A stretch of 64,000 nt of DNA, from contig BQJP01000012.1 of the NCBI GenBank assembly GCA_021604765.1, positions 1-64,000 on the forward strand, in the 5' to 3' direction. This document shows positions 50,384 through 59,091 of the stretch, piece after piece. The DNA is from Thermodesulfobacteriota bacterium (GTDB lineage Bacteria; Desulfobacterota_D; UBA1144; Nemesobacterales; UBA2774). Position numbers and translations under genes: made by a program. The first letter of the stretch is position 1, and each line of letters begins with the position of its first letter. A model generated the notes under the pieces. That model was not told the origin of the DNA. It was given only the letters and a program-made list of their open reading frames with translations, and ran no database searches.

Positions 50384-51046
50384 ATGGGCACTAACAAACA
50401 AAAAAGAGTAGGTCTTTTCGGAGGCACTTTTGATCCAATTCATTTCGGACACCTTCGAGCTGCTGAGGAGATTAAAGAGATACTCAGTCTTGATAGAGTT
50501 TATTTTATTCCTTCTGCAATTCCACCCCATAAATCAGATTCAAAGATAACTAATTCTTCAAAACGGCTAGAAATGTTGAGACTGGCTATAGAAGGAAACA
50601 AATATTTTGATCTCTCTGTATTTGAATTACAGTCCGAAACCCCATCTTATACAATAAAGACTCTTGAGTATTTCAATCACGCTGAGCCTAACACTGAATA
50701 CTATTTTATTCTTGGTAACGAGCAGTTTAACCATATAGAAAGCTGGAAAGATTACAAAAGGTTGTTTGAACTTTCCAACTTTGCTGTTATCACTAGACCG
50801 GGGTTTTCAGAACCAGGCTTAAATAAAGTCCCACTTGCACTTAAAGATGATTTTCTATATTATAATTGTATAGAAAACGTGATTTCATATACCAATAAAA
50901 CAAAGGATATTGTATTTATAGAAATTAAAGGAATAGAAATTTCTTCTACAGATATTCGAACCTTTGTTAAATCAAAAAAATCCATTAAATATCTTGTTCC
51001 GGATAAAGTAGAAAACTTCATATTGTCTGAGAAACTGTATGACTAG
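50384..51046 (+). CDS. nadD: Nicotinate-nucleotide adenylyltransferase
   Basis: Makes deamido-NAD from nicotinate mononucleotide and ATP. The nucleotidyl-transferase start VGLFGGTFDPIHFGHLRAAEE contains the HxGH motif, PPHKSD follows, and the C-terminal ISSTDIRTFVKSKKSIKYLVPDKV carries the ISSTxIR motif. I prefer the ATG at 50384 (220 residues) because family members begin a few residues before the first strand; an ATG at 50363 is the alternative, and neither has a good ribosome site. Followed directly by rsfS, a common pairing. Confidence 0.94.
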   Translation: MGTNKQKRVGLFGGTFDPIHFGHLRAAEEIKEILSLDRVYFIPSAIPPHKSDSKITNSSKRLEMLRLAIEGNKYFDLSVFELQSETPSYTIKTLEYFNHAEPNTEYYFILGNEQFNHIESWKDYKRLFELSNFAVITRPGFSEPGLNKVPLALKDDFLYYNCIENVISYTNKTKDIVFIEIKGIEISSTDIRTFVKSKKSIKYLVPDKVENFILSEKLYD

Positions 51047-51050
51047 GAGG
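51045..51050 (+). promoter_or_regulatory. Ribosome-binding site that fixes the rsfS start
   Basis: AGGAGG overlaps the nadD stop and lies seven bases before the ATA at 51058. The next in-frame ATG is at 51229, which would remove nearly half of the conserved protein. Confidence 0.7.
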
Positions 51051-51057
51051 CACCTAA

Positions 51058-51453
51058 ATAAACTCTAAGAATAAAGCTATTTCAGTTGCACATGCAGCCT
51101 GGGAAAAGCAGGCTATAAACCCTATCTTACTAGAAGTAAAATGTACTAGTGATGTTACTGATTATTTCTTTGTTTGCAGCGCCAATTCTGATCGTGGTGT
51201 TAAAACTATAGTTGAAAACATAGAACGGATGCTAAAAGATACAGGAGAAAAAGTGATCGGCATTGAGGGTTACAAAGAGGGTAAATGGGTCCTTGTAGAT
51301 TCAGCAGATGTGGTTGCGCATGTGTTTTACGAACCACTTAGAGAGTTTTATAACTTAGAGAGTTTATGGATAGATGCCCCGAGACTGGATCTAGATTTTG
51401 AGGATAACCCCACTCCACATAATCCAAAACATTCTCAAGAAATATCCAGATAG
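51058..51453 (+). CDS. rsfS: Ribosome silencing factor RsfS, apparently with an AUA start
   Basis: Binds L14 of the 50S subunit and blocks subunit joining when nutrients run out. The conserved protein reads (M)NSKNKAISVAHAAWEK, then LLEVKCTSDVTDYFFVCSANSDRGVKTIVENIE and on to GKWVLVDSADVVAHVFYEPLREFYNLESLWIDAP, a full RsfS domain of 131 residues. In this frame there is a stop at 51055-51057, then ATA at 51058, and no ATG, GTG or TTG before 51229. An AGGAGG seven bases ahead of the ATA marks it as start. It follows nadD by 11 bases, the usual gene order. Confidence 0.88.
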   Translation: MNSKNKAISVAHAAWEKQAINPILLEVKCTSDVTDYFFVCSANSDRGVKTIVENIERMLKDTGEKVIGIEGYKEGKWVLVDSADVVAHVFYEPLREFYNLESLWIDAPRLDLDFEDNPTPHNPKHSQEISR

Positions 51454-51466
51454 GATTTCTAATAAG

Positions 51467-51511
51467 CCCAACTACTTGTTACCACGTCAACACAACTAAA
51501 GATTAGTTGGG
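51467..51511. terminator. Possible terminator between convergent rsfS and ftsZ
   Basis: CCCAACTA (51467-51474) can pair with TAGTTGGG (51504-51511) across a 29-base loop, and a competing short hairpin CAACTAA-AGA-TTAGTTG (51493-51509) shares the right arm. There is no clear T-run, so the signal is weak. Confidence 0.3.
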
Positions 51512-51543
51512 AAACTTCAATAAAATCAATCGGTTACAGCAGA

Positions 51544-52620
51544 TTACTGGCCTTCATTAACACCGCGTCTTCTAATAAATGCCGGTATTTCAAATTCATC
51601 GTCACTACTGACTTCAGGAGGAAGTTGTGTAACGACTTGCTGTAGTTTTTCTGCCTTAGCAGAATTTATTCCAGTAGCAATCACAGTAAGCTGTACAGCT
51701 TCTTTAAAATCATGATTGAAAACTAATCCGAAAATTAAATTCACATCTTGATGTGCTCTTTCTTTAATGTAATTACACGCTTCATTTAATTCTTCAATCC
51801 CAAAATCAGGTGAAGCTGTAACGTTCAATAAAATACCTGTTGCGCCGTCTATAGATATGTCTTCAAGAAGTGGGCTGGTAATTGCGGCTTCCGCTGCTTC
51901 AATAGCCCTGTTAGCTCCTTCGGCATAACCTGCTCCCATAAGAGCCTTGCCGCCGTTTTCACCCATAATACTTTTAACATCAGCAAAGTCGACATTGATA
52001 TAACCGGTTCCTGTAATTATGTCAGAGATCCCGCGAACCGCCTGATGAAGCACTTCATCTGCTTTTTTGAAAGCATCCAATATGCTTACCTTGTGAACTT
52101 CAGCAAGTCTATCGTTTGGAATGACGATTAAGGTATCAACTTCGCCATCTATATTGCTTATTCCTTCAATTGCCTGTTTGTTTCTTTTAGGTCCTTCAAA
52201 ACCAAAAGGCTTAGTTACCACACCTATTGTCAAAGCACCTATTTCTCTAGCGGCTTGAGCAATAATGGGAGAAGCTCCGGTACCAGTACCACCGCCCATT
52301 CCAGCAGTGATAAAAACCATATCAGCTCCATCAAGGGCTTCGGCAATCTTTGCCTGATCTTCAATTGCAGCTTCTCTACCCAAGTTTGGGTTTCCGCCAG
52401 ATCCTAATCCCTTAGTAGTTCTAGTACCTATCTGTAATTTTGTAGGAGCAAGGGATTTTCTGAGATCTTGAGCATCGGTATTTGCAACTACAAACTCAAC
52501 ACCGTTAAGACCTCTTTCTATCATAGCATTAACAGCATTGCCTCCGGCGCCGCCAGCTCCTACTACTTTAATCTTTGCTTTTTGTTCCACATTGATATCT
52601 TCTAGTTCAAAATTGGCCAT
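51544..52620 (-). CDS. ftsZ: Cell division protein FtsZ
   Basis: The tubulin-like GTPase that forms the division ring. GGGTGTG (109-115) is the tubulin signature, NTDAQDL and VIPNDRL are conserved, and the C-terminus IPAFIRRRG is the standard peptide that binds FtsA. With only 358 residues the disordered linker between core and tail is short (about 30 residues). AGGAG lies upstream of the ATG. It is the last gene of the wall and division cluster, 39 bases after ftsA. Confidence 0.97.
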   Translation of the reverse strand: MANFELEDINVEQKAKIKVVGAGGAGGNAVNAMIERGLNGVEFVVANTDAQDLRKSLAPTKLQIGTRTTKGLGSGGNPNLGREAAIEDQAKIAEALDGADMVFITAGMGGGTGTGASPIIAQAAREIGALTIGVVTKPFGFEGPKRNKQAIEGISNIDGEVDTLIVIPNDRLAEVHKVSILDAFKKADEVLHQAVRGISDIITGTGYINVDFADVKSIMGENGGKALMGAGYAEGANRAIEAAEAAITSPLLEDISIDGATGILLNVTASPDFGIEELNEACNYIKERAHQDVNLIFGLVFNHDFKEAVQLTVIATGINSAKAEKLQQVVTQLPPEVSSDDEFEIPAFIRRRGVNEGQ

Positions 52621-52659
52621 ATCCTATCACTCTCCTGCAGTCTATATTTTCATTGTAAC

Positions 52660-53892
52660 CTAAAAAAACTCTTCAAACCAGTGTTTCATGCTATCAAATA
52701 TTTTTTTAAATACATTTTCGTCTCTAATACGGAGTTTTTTATCCCCTGTATACCCCGCACCGTAAAGAACTAAGCCTACACCAGTTGAGTAAACTGGGTT
52801 TGCAATAATATCAGTTAAACCACCCACAGCAGTTGGAATGCCCATTCTAACAGGCATTTCAAGAATACGCTCGGCAAGTTCAACCGTACCATTCATGATA
52901 ACACTACCACCGGTTATAACAACACCGGCAGGTACTAAATCTTCATAACCTGATTTTTGTATTTCACTTTTTGCTAAAGCAAAAATTTCTTCCATCCTAG
53001 GTTCGATAACCATAGCAAGATCTTTTCTAGAGACTTTTCTAAAATGCTTCCCTCCGACGCTTGGAACCTCGATCTCTTCTTCGGGAGAAACAAGTTCAGC
53101 TAAAGCGGTGCCATGTTTTTCCTTTATCTTTCTTGCCTCAGCTAAAGGGGTTGAAAGTCCCAAAGCAATGTCTCGGTCAATATTATCACCACCCAAGGTC
53201 ACATTCTCTGTATATCTTATACTTCCACTCACAAAAACTGCAATATCCGTTGTTCCTCCACCACAGTCAATAAGAACCACTCCTATTTCTTTCTCATCTT
53301 CTGTGAGGACAGCTTCGCTTGATGCCAGCTGTTCTAGAACTACATCGGCTACATCCATTCCAGCACCATGTATACACTTTACGAGGTTCTGTGCTGCTGT
53401 GACTTGACCTGTGACTATATGAACTTTTGTCTCTAATTTAATTCCATAGATTCCAACCGGATCTTTTATTCCGGCTTGGCCGTCTACAATATATTCTTGG
53501 GGAATAACGTGGATTATTTCTCTATCGGCTGGAATTAGAACTGCATTGGCTGACTCTATGACTCGGTCCAGATCACGCCTGGCTACTTCACGCTCTCTAA
53601 TCGTAATCATTCCATGTCCGCTAATGCCTTTGATATGACCACCGGCTATACCTACAAAAACGGTCCTGATTTCACAACCCGCCATATGCTCAGCTTCTTC
53701 TACTGCATTTTTGACTGACTGGATAGTATTTTCAATATTGACAACTACTCCTCTTTTGAGACCAAAGGAGGGATAGGTTCCCACTCCTATAATCTCGACT
53801 TCCTCAGTTTGAGGATTCAGCTCTCCAACTATGGCACAAATCTTAGTAGTGCCAATATCCAACCCTATTATTAAGTTTTGCTCTTTACCCAT
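52660..53892 (-). CDS. ftsA: Cell division protein FtsA
   Basis: Actin-like ATPase that ties FtsZ filaments to the membrane. In 410 residues: LIIGLDIGTTKICAIVGE (phosphate 1), the SHS2 insert with HVIPQEYIVDGQ, VVLIDCGGGTTDIAVFVSG (phosphate 2), GVVITGGSVIMNGTVELAE, and the C-terminal amphipathic helix KIFDSMKHWFEEFF for membrane binding. Its ATG lies within the end of ftsQ (8-base overlap, ATGGGTAA), giving translational coupling. Confidence 0.96.
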   Translation of the reverse strand: MGKEQNLIIGLDIGTTKICAIVGELNPQTEEVEIIGVGTYPSFGLKRGVVVNIENTIQSVKNAVEEAEHMAGCEIRTVFVGIAGGHIKGISGHGMITIREREVARRDLDRVIESANAVLIPADREIIHVIPQEYIVDGQAGIKDPVGIYGIKLETKVHIVTGQVTAAQNLVKCIHGAGMDVADVVLEQLASSEAVLTEDEKEIGVVLIDCGGGTTDIAVFVSGSIRYTENVTLGGDNIDRDIALGLSTPLAEARKIKEKHGTALAELVSPEEEIEVPSVGGKHFRKVSRKDLAMVIEPRMEEIFALAKSEIQKSGYEDLVPAGVVITGGSVIMNGTVELAERILEMPVRMGIPTAVGGLTDIIANPVYSTGVGLVLYGAGYTGDKKLRIRDENVFKKIFDSMKHWFEEFF

Positions 53893-54655
53893 CTTCTTCG
53901 GTATCTGTTTTTACAACAGGCAAATCAAAGTTAACAACACCCATATTATCCAAACTAATATTTATGTATTTCCCCTCAATACCAATCAATTCGGCATGAG
54001 TAATGATTTTTTCAACCTTCCGCCACTTATCGACAATATTCTTAGTATCAAATTCAATACGCTTCTTATCAATTGTAAATAAGTTAATCCCGTATATTGA
54101 ATCAAGATGGACTTCAGAAATAGTGCTCCAGTTAAGCACTTTGCTTTCTGAAGATAACTCCAATAATTGTATTGCCTCTTTTACAAGATCAGGATCGTTT
54201 ATACCTTCGCCTATCAGAACGGGAAAATCAAGACCCTGATCAAAATTTGCGGGACCTAGTTTTTTCCCGCCCTTACTTATGTAGTAAAGTTCTTCATTTT
54301 CATCAAACAATAGGCAGTATGATTCTTCCTCATTTATTTGAATATTAACTTTCTTGGGAAACTCCTTTGTAACAGATACATCCTTTACCCAGGGATTTTT
54401 TAATATATTTTCTTCCACCGAAGCTTCGAAAAAGAAAATGCTGCTCTGGCCCTGTCTTAGACCGGATCTTTTAAGAATTTCTTTTTTATTGATCTTTGTA
54501 TTGCCACTGATGTTAATCTCTTGGACAGTGAAAATTCCGAGGTGAAGTGTGAAATAAGCTGATGCAGTCAAAGCTATCAGCACTAAGAATACGGACAAGA
54601 TTTTTATATATTTGAGATATGAGAAACTACTCTCTTCGTTATTTTGATCGTTCAC
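53885..54655 (-). CDS. ftsQ: Cell division protein FtsQ
   Basis: A 256-residue bitopic divisome protein: short cytoplasmic tail, one membrane helix (about 15-37), then a POTRA domain (FTVQEINISGNTKINKKEILKRSGL...) and the beta domain (NPWVKDVSVTKEFPKKVNIQINEEE). It starts with GTG at 54655 overlapping the murB stop (GTGA), and ends overlapping ftsA. It would recruit FtsB/FtsL, neither of which is in the window. Confidence 0.92.
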   Translation of the reverse strand: MNDQNNEESSFSYLKYIKILSVFLVLIALTASAYFTLHLGIFTVQEINISGNTKINKKEILKRSGLRQGQSSIFFFEASVEENILKNPWVKDVSVTKEFPKKVNIQINEEESYCLLFDENEELYYISKGGKKLGPANFDQGLDFPVLIGEGINDPDLVKEAIQLLELSSESKVLNWSTISEVHLDSIYGINLFTIDKKRIEFDTKNIVDKWRKVEKIITHAELIGIEGKYINISLDNMGVVNFDLPVVKTDTEEDG

Positions 54656-55554
54656 TTTTCTTTGTTTCCTATAACCCTAACTTCTGTCTCAAGTTTTATT
54701 CCCCTTTTTGAAAGAGCCTCGTTTTTTGCTTTCTCTATGAGCTCTAAAACATCGCTAGCCTTTGCGTGTCCGGTATTGACAATGAAGTTTGCGTGGAGAT
54801 CAGAGAACTGAGCACCGCCGATACTAAATCCTTTTAAACCCAGTTCTTCTATTAACTGACCTGCTGCAATATCAGGAAGATTTTTAAATATGGAGCCGGT
54901 ATTGGACATCTTTATGGGCTGAGTTGAATTTCTTTTTGTCATATATTCTTTTACATTCTGCTCGCTTTTATTGCTTTCTCCATGTTTCAAGTTAAATAGC
55001 GCTTTTGTAACAACACTTCCCTCAGGCAAATTACTTTTACGATACTCAAAATTTATTTCACTTCTTTTTATCGAAATTTCTTTGCCGTCTAGCCAAATCC
55101 ATACAGTATCAACTACGTCTTTAATTTCACCATTATTAGCGCCTGCATTCATGAAAATTCCACCGCCGACTGTGCCGGGAATACCAGCAGCAAACTCAAA
55201 CCCTGTGAGCCCGGCTTTAATTGTCTTATTTAAGATTGCACCAAGTATCGCACCTGATTCAGCAAGCACTTTGGTCTCCTCAATAATCTCAACTTTTTTA
55301 AGTTTCTTAGTTGAAATTACAACGCCTGAAATACCTTTATCATAGACAATAGTGTTAGAGCCCTCACCTAGTACAACCCAAGGCACGTTTGATTTAGATA
55401 AAACATTAAGAAGGCTTATAAACTCATCATTACTATTTGGCTCAACAACAAAATCGGCATCACCGCCAACCCTGAGCCAAGTATATTTTTTCATTGGGTA
55501 ATTAGGGCTTACTTTGCAACCAATGTCTTCAATTTGATTAATCAAATCTTTCAC
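54652..55554 (-). CDS. murB: UDP-N-acetylenolpyruvoylglucosamine reductase
   Basis: Reduces the enolpyruvyl group to lactate to give UDP-MurNAc, using FAD and NADPH. The 300-residue protein has TWLRVGGDADFVVEP, VLGEGSNTIV, GFEFAAGIPGTVGGGIFMNAGA and the C-terminal QLIEELGLKGFSIGGAQFSDLHANFIVN, matching the type II (shorter) form. I start at the GTG at 55554, which overlaps the murC stop (GTGA) with GAGGGG just upstream; the 12 codons before it lie inside murC. Confidence 0.95.
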   Translation of the reverse strand: MKDLINQIEDIGCKVSPNYPMKKYTWLRVGGDADFVVEPNSNDEFISLLNVLSKSNVPWVVLGEGSNTIVYDKGISGVVISTKKLKKVEIIEETKVLAESGAILGAILNKTIKAGLTGFEFAAGIPGTVGGGIFMNAGANNGEIKDVVDTVWIWLDGKEISIKRSEINFEYRKSNLPEGSVVTKALFNLKHGESNKSEQNVKEYMTKRNSTQPIKMSNTGSIFKNLPDIAAGQLIEELGLKGFSIGGAQFSDLHANFIVNTGHAKASDVLELIEKAKNEALSKRGIKLETEVRVIGNKEK

Positions 55555-56915
55555 CGAAGCCCCTCGACTATTTTTTCTCCAAATGCCCAAACATTCCCTG
55601 CTCCAAGTGTGAGAACTACGTCACCTTCTTTTAGTTCTTTAAGCACTGCAGAGAGTATCTTCTCACCATTTAAATGCCTGACATTCTTACCGCCTTTCTC
55701 TATAACTGCTTTGGACAGAGTTTCAGACGAAACTCCAGAGATCGGATCCTCACTTGCAGCATATATATCCATTATATAGAGCATATCTGTTTTTGTAAGC
55801 ACTTGAACAAACTCATCAAATAGTAGTTTTGTCCTGCTATATCTGTGCGGCTGAAAGATAACCACAACCCGGCCGTTGTGTGATTGTTTAATGGCTTCCA
55901 AAGTAACTTCAATCTCTCTTGGATGATGGGCATAATCATCTATAACTTTAATTCCCCTTCCCTCACCTTTTATTTGTAACCTTCTGTCTATTCCTGTAAA
56001 TTCAGATAGTCCAAGGCGTACATCCTCAAAGCTCATTCCAAGCTCCATTCCAACAGCAATTGCTGCAAGAGCATTCTGGGCATTGTGCCGACCTGGCACA
56101 TGAAGGGTTATTGAGCCAAGTTCTGTATTATTTAAAAACACTTCAAACTTTGTCTGAAATCCTTCTATAGACACATTCTCTGCTCTAAGTTCTGCCCCTT
56201 TATCAAAACCATAAGTTAAAAACCTCTTTTTAAAACTTCTGGATAGTTCTTTAGTTCTTGGACAGTCGATACATAAAACAGATAGACCATAGAAAGGTAT
56301 TTTGTTTATAAAGGTTGAGAACGCGCCCTCAAGCTCATTCATATCTTTATAGTGGTCCATATGCTCTTCATCGATATTTGTGAGTATAGAAATAACTGGA
56401 GAGAGCCTCAAGAATGAGCCGTCACTCTCGTCAGCTTCAACAACCATAAAATCACCCCTACCTAAGCGTGCATTGGTGCCCATAGCGGTTACCTTACCGC
56501 CAACTACAATTGTTGGATCTAATTTCCCGTAAGAAAGTACTGCGGCAACCATAGAAGTTGTAGTTGTTTTACCGTGGCTTCCTGCAACTGCTATACCATA
56601 GCGTAGCCTCATAAGTTCAGCCAACATCTCAGCCCGTGGTATAACGGGTATGTTGAGTTCTTTAGCGCTTAGTACTTCAGGATTATCAGCCCTTATAGCA
56701 GAGGATATCACCACAACTCCTGAACCTTCTACATTCTCTGTGCTATGTCCAATAGTTATATCAGCGCCCAGATCCTTAAGTCTTTTTACAGTAGATGATT
56801 GCCCTATGTCAGAGCCGCTTATTTCATATCCCATATTAATTAACACTTCAGCAATACCACTCATCCCAATACCGCCTATCCCTATAAAATGAATCCTTTT
56901 AATCTTTCCGTACAC
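55551..56915 (-). CDS. murC: UDP-N-acetylmuramate-L-alanine ligase
   Basis: Adds L-Ala to UDP-MurNAc. In 454 residues: IHFIGIGGIGMSGIAEVL at the N-terminus, ATP loop GSHGKTTTTSM, EADESDGSFL, HVPGRHNAQNALAA and IDDYAHHPREIE, all MurC-specific. The start is a GTG at 56915 that shares one base with the murG stop (TAGTG). Part of the continuous wall-synthesis operon. Confidence 0.97.
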   Translation of the reverse strand: MYGKIKRIHFIGIGGIGMSGIAEVLINMGYEISGSDIGQSSTVKRLKDLGADITIGHSTENVEGSGVVVISSAIRADNPEVLSAKELNIPVIPRAEMLAELMRLRYGIAVAGSHGKTTTTSMVAAVLSYGKLDPTIVVGGKVTAMGTNARLGRGDFMVVEADESDGSFLRLSPVISILTNIDEEHMDHYKDMNELEGAFSTFINKIPFYGLSVLCIDCPRTKELSRSFKKRFLTYGFDKGAELRAENVSIEGFQTKFEVFLNNTELGSITLHVPGRHNAQNALAAIAVGMELGMSFEDVRLGLSEFTGIDRRLQIKGEGRGIKVIDDYAHHPREIEVTLEAIKQSHNGRVVVIFQPHRYSRTKLLFDEFVQVLTKTDMLYIMDIYAASEDPISGVSSETLSKAVIEKGGKNVRHLNGEKILSAVLKELKEGDVVLTLGAGNVWAFGEKIVEGLR

Positions 56916-57985
56916 TAGTTCTCTCCGGCTAATTTATATAGTTCATCTACTATTACTTTTGAAGCTTCTGGCTTACCTAATTTTTTAGCATTAGAAGACA
57001 TTACGTTTAGTTTGTCTTTGTCTAATACATTGGTCAATGTGTGAGCTAATTTATCGGGTGTTGCGTCTTTATCTTCGATAAGTATAGATGCCCCTTGCTC
57101 TTCTAAGATTTTTGCATTTTCTAACTGGTGATTATGCGCCGCATAAGGAAAAGGAACCAGTATAGATGGTTTTCCAAGCGCTGTAATCTCGGCAATAGTT
57201 CCAGCTCCGGCTCTTCCTATAACCAAATCTGATTGGCTATATGCAAGTGCCATATCGTCTATAAACGCTCGAACATCTGCATCAACAGCGTTATTGTGAT
57301 ATGAATCCTTTACGTAATCAAAATCCTTGGTGCCTGTTTGATGAATAATTGAAAGATTCTTGTTTTCGATTTTGGAAATTGCCTCAGGCGCGGCTCTGTT
57401 TAATGATGTTGCTCCCTGACTGCCTCCGAATATTAAAATTGATAGAGAATCAGATTTCCGTGTACTTTCAGAGGTCTGAAGTATTTTGTTTCTAATCGGG
57501 TTTCCAGTTACGTGGAATTTCTTTGATGGAAAATACTGAATACTCGAATCGTAAGACGCAAAAACCTTGTCAACAATTTTGCCTAGAATACGGTTTGTAA
57601 CCCCAGGCACTGTATTTTGTTCGCAAATTGCAGTTGGTTTTCGAACAAGGAAAGCGGCAAGTAAAAATGGGCCGGAAACATAACCCCCAACTCCTAATAC
57701 GACATCTGGTTTATACTCTTTGATGATTGAGATGGAATCAAATAATCCTTTCAAAGCATGAAAAAAGGCTATAAAGGTTTTGAAAACACCACGCCCAACA
57801 AAACCTCTTGAGCTAATATGCTTTATTTGATAACCGTTTTTGTGAACTAATTCGTTCTCCATACCTTTTTGAGTCCCGACAAAAAGGATTTCATCACTAT
57901 TATTTCTTCCTGAGATTTCATCGGCAATTGATATTGCGGGAAAAACGTGCCCGCCAGTACCACCGCCGGCAATTATTATCCTCAT
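56915..57985 (-). CDS. murG: Lipid II synthase MurG (GlcNAc transferase)
   Basis: Adds GlcNAc to lipid I on the inner face of the membrane. The GT28 motifs are IIAGGGTGGHVFPAISIADE at the start, GVGGYVSGPFLLAA, EQNTVPGVTNRI, ILIFGGSQGATSLN and the donor site IGRAGAGTIAEITALGKPSILVPFPYAAHNHQLENA. The 356-residue length is standard. The ATG overlaps the ftsW stop (ATGA). Confidence 0.97.
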   Translation of the reverse strand: MRIIIAGGGTGGHVFPAISIADEISGRNNSDEILFVGTQKGMENELVHKNGYQIKHISSRGFVGRGVFKTFIAFFHALKGLFDSISIIKEYKPDVVLGVGGYVSGPFLLAAFLVRKPTAICEQNTVPGVTNRILGKIVDKVFASYDSSIQYFPSKKFHVTGNPIRNKILQTSESTRKSDSLSILIFGGSQGATSLNRAAPEAISKIENKNLSIIHQTGTKDFDYVKDSYHNNAVDADVRAFIDDMALAYSQSDLVIGRAGAGTIAEITALGKPSILVPFPYAAHNHQLENAKILEEQGASILIEDKDATPDKLAHTLTNVLDKDKLNVMSSNAKKLGKPEASKVIVDELYKLAGEN

Positions 57986-59091
57986 TTTATTCCTGATCTA
58001 GAGACATTAAGTATTACTCCAACCGCTGTTAAACTTGTTATTAAAGATGTTCCTCCGTAACTGATAAAAGGCAGTGTAAGCCCTTTTGTGGGAAATAGAC
58101 CTACAGCAACAGCCATGTTCATTCCGGCCTGAAGAGCAATGAGCACTACACAACCAAAGACTAAATAACAGCCGAACAGATCAGGAGCTCTAAGTGATAC
58201 GCGCAGGCTCCTTACCAATAAAACTACAAAACCTATTATTACTAACAGCACACCAATAAAGCCAAGCTCTTCTCCAATTATTGAGAAAATGAAATCAGTA
58301 TGAGCCTGCGGCAAGAAAAATAGTTTTTGCGAGCTGTCCCCCAAACCTGTGCCGTAGATACCTCCTAGAGCGAAGGCAATAAACGATTGTATGGACTGAT
58401 ATCCAGCGCCAAGAGGGTCTTGCCATGGATCCATGTAAGCAGTAATACGCCTCATCCTATAACCTTTGGTCAGCACTGCCACTGTCAGTAAAGCAGCAGA
58501 GATTAATCCCAGTGGTACTAAATACCTAAACCTTACTTCCCCTATAAACATCATGGAAAAAAGAACTGCAATCATAGTCGTGGCTGTACCAAAATCTGGC
58601 TCAAGTAGTACAAGAATCACATAGATTCCTGCAACAAGTATATGAGACGCGAATCCTACTACAAAACTATCTACTTTATCCCTTTTTTTGGTTAGTGAAT
58701 GAGCTAGATATAGCACCAATAGATATTTTGCAATCTCTGAGGGCTGAAAGCTAAATGGACCTAAATCAATCCACCTTCTCGCCCCACCAACATCTTTACC
58801 AATTACAAGAACAGCTACAAGCAAAACTATTCCTAATATATAAGCCGGGTAAACAAGCTTTCTAAAAACTCTATAATCAACACTCATTACAGCGAACATT
58901 CCTAGCAAACCTAATGCAAGATACATTGCGTGGCGTTTTAAGTAATAATTCGGATCTCCAAAATTTTCCATGGAGTAGACTGAGCTTGTGCTATATACCA
59001 TCAGCACTCCTACAGCAGTTAAAAAAACCGCTGAGAGGATAACGCCAATATCATAATTCCTACCCTTTGCGGGTTCAAAGTTCTTTAACAA
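57982..59091 (-). CDS. ftsW: Peptidoglycan glycosyltransferase FtsW (SEDS family)
   Basis: Polymerises lipid II at the division site together with a class B PBP. Ten membrane helices are predicted in 369 residues, with MVYSTSSVYS, GGARRWIDLGPFSFQPSEIAKYLLVLYLAH, LLEPDFGTATTM, the catalytic-loop segment YRMRRITAYMDPWQDPLGAGYQ, and ALGGIYGTGLGDSSQKLFFLPQAHTDFIFSIIGEE. No ATG fits. I use a TTG at 59091, overlapping murD by 17 bases, because residues further upstream in frame belong to the murD coding region; GGGGGG lies 15 bases before it. Confidence 0.93.
   Translation of the reverse strand: MLKNFEPAKGRNYDIGVILSAVFLTAVGVLMVYSTSSVYSMENFGDPNYYLKRHAMYLALGLLGMFAVMSVDYRVFRKLVYPAYILGIVLLVAVLVIGKDVGGARRWIDLGPFSFQPSEIAKYLLVLYLAHSLTKKRDKVDSFVVGFASHILVAGIYVILVLLEPDFGTATTMIAVLFSMMFIGEVRFRYLVPLGLISAALLTVAVLTKGYRMRRITAYMDPWQDPLGAGYQSIQSFIAFALGGIYGTGLGDSSQKLFFLPQAHTDFIFSIIGEELGFIGVLLVIIGFVVLLVRSLRVSLRAPDLFGCYLVFGCVVLIALQAGMNMAVAVGLFPTKGLTLPFISYGGTSLITSLTAVGVILNVSRSGIK

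Noticed and set aside
51229-51453. A 74-codon gene starting at ATG 51229
   Set aside because: It lacks the first half of the RsfS domain, which is present in frame upstream with a strong ribosome site.
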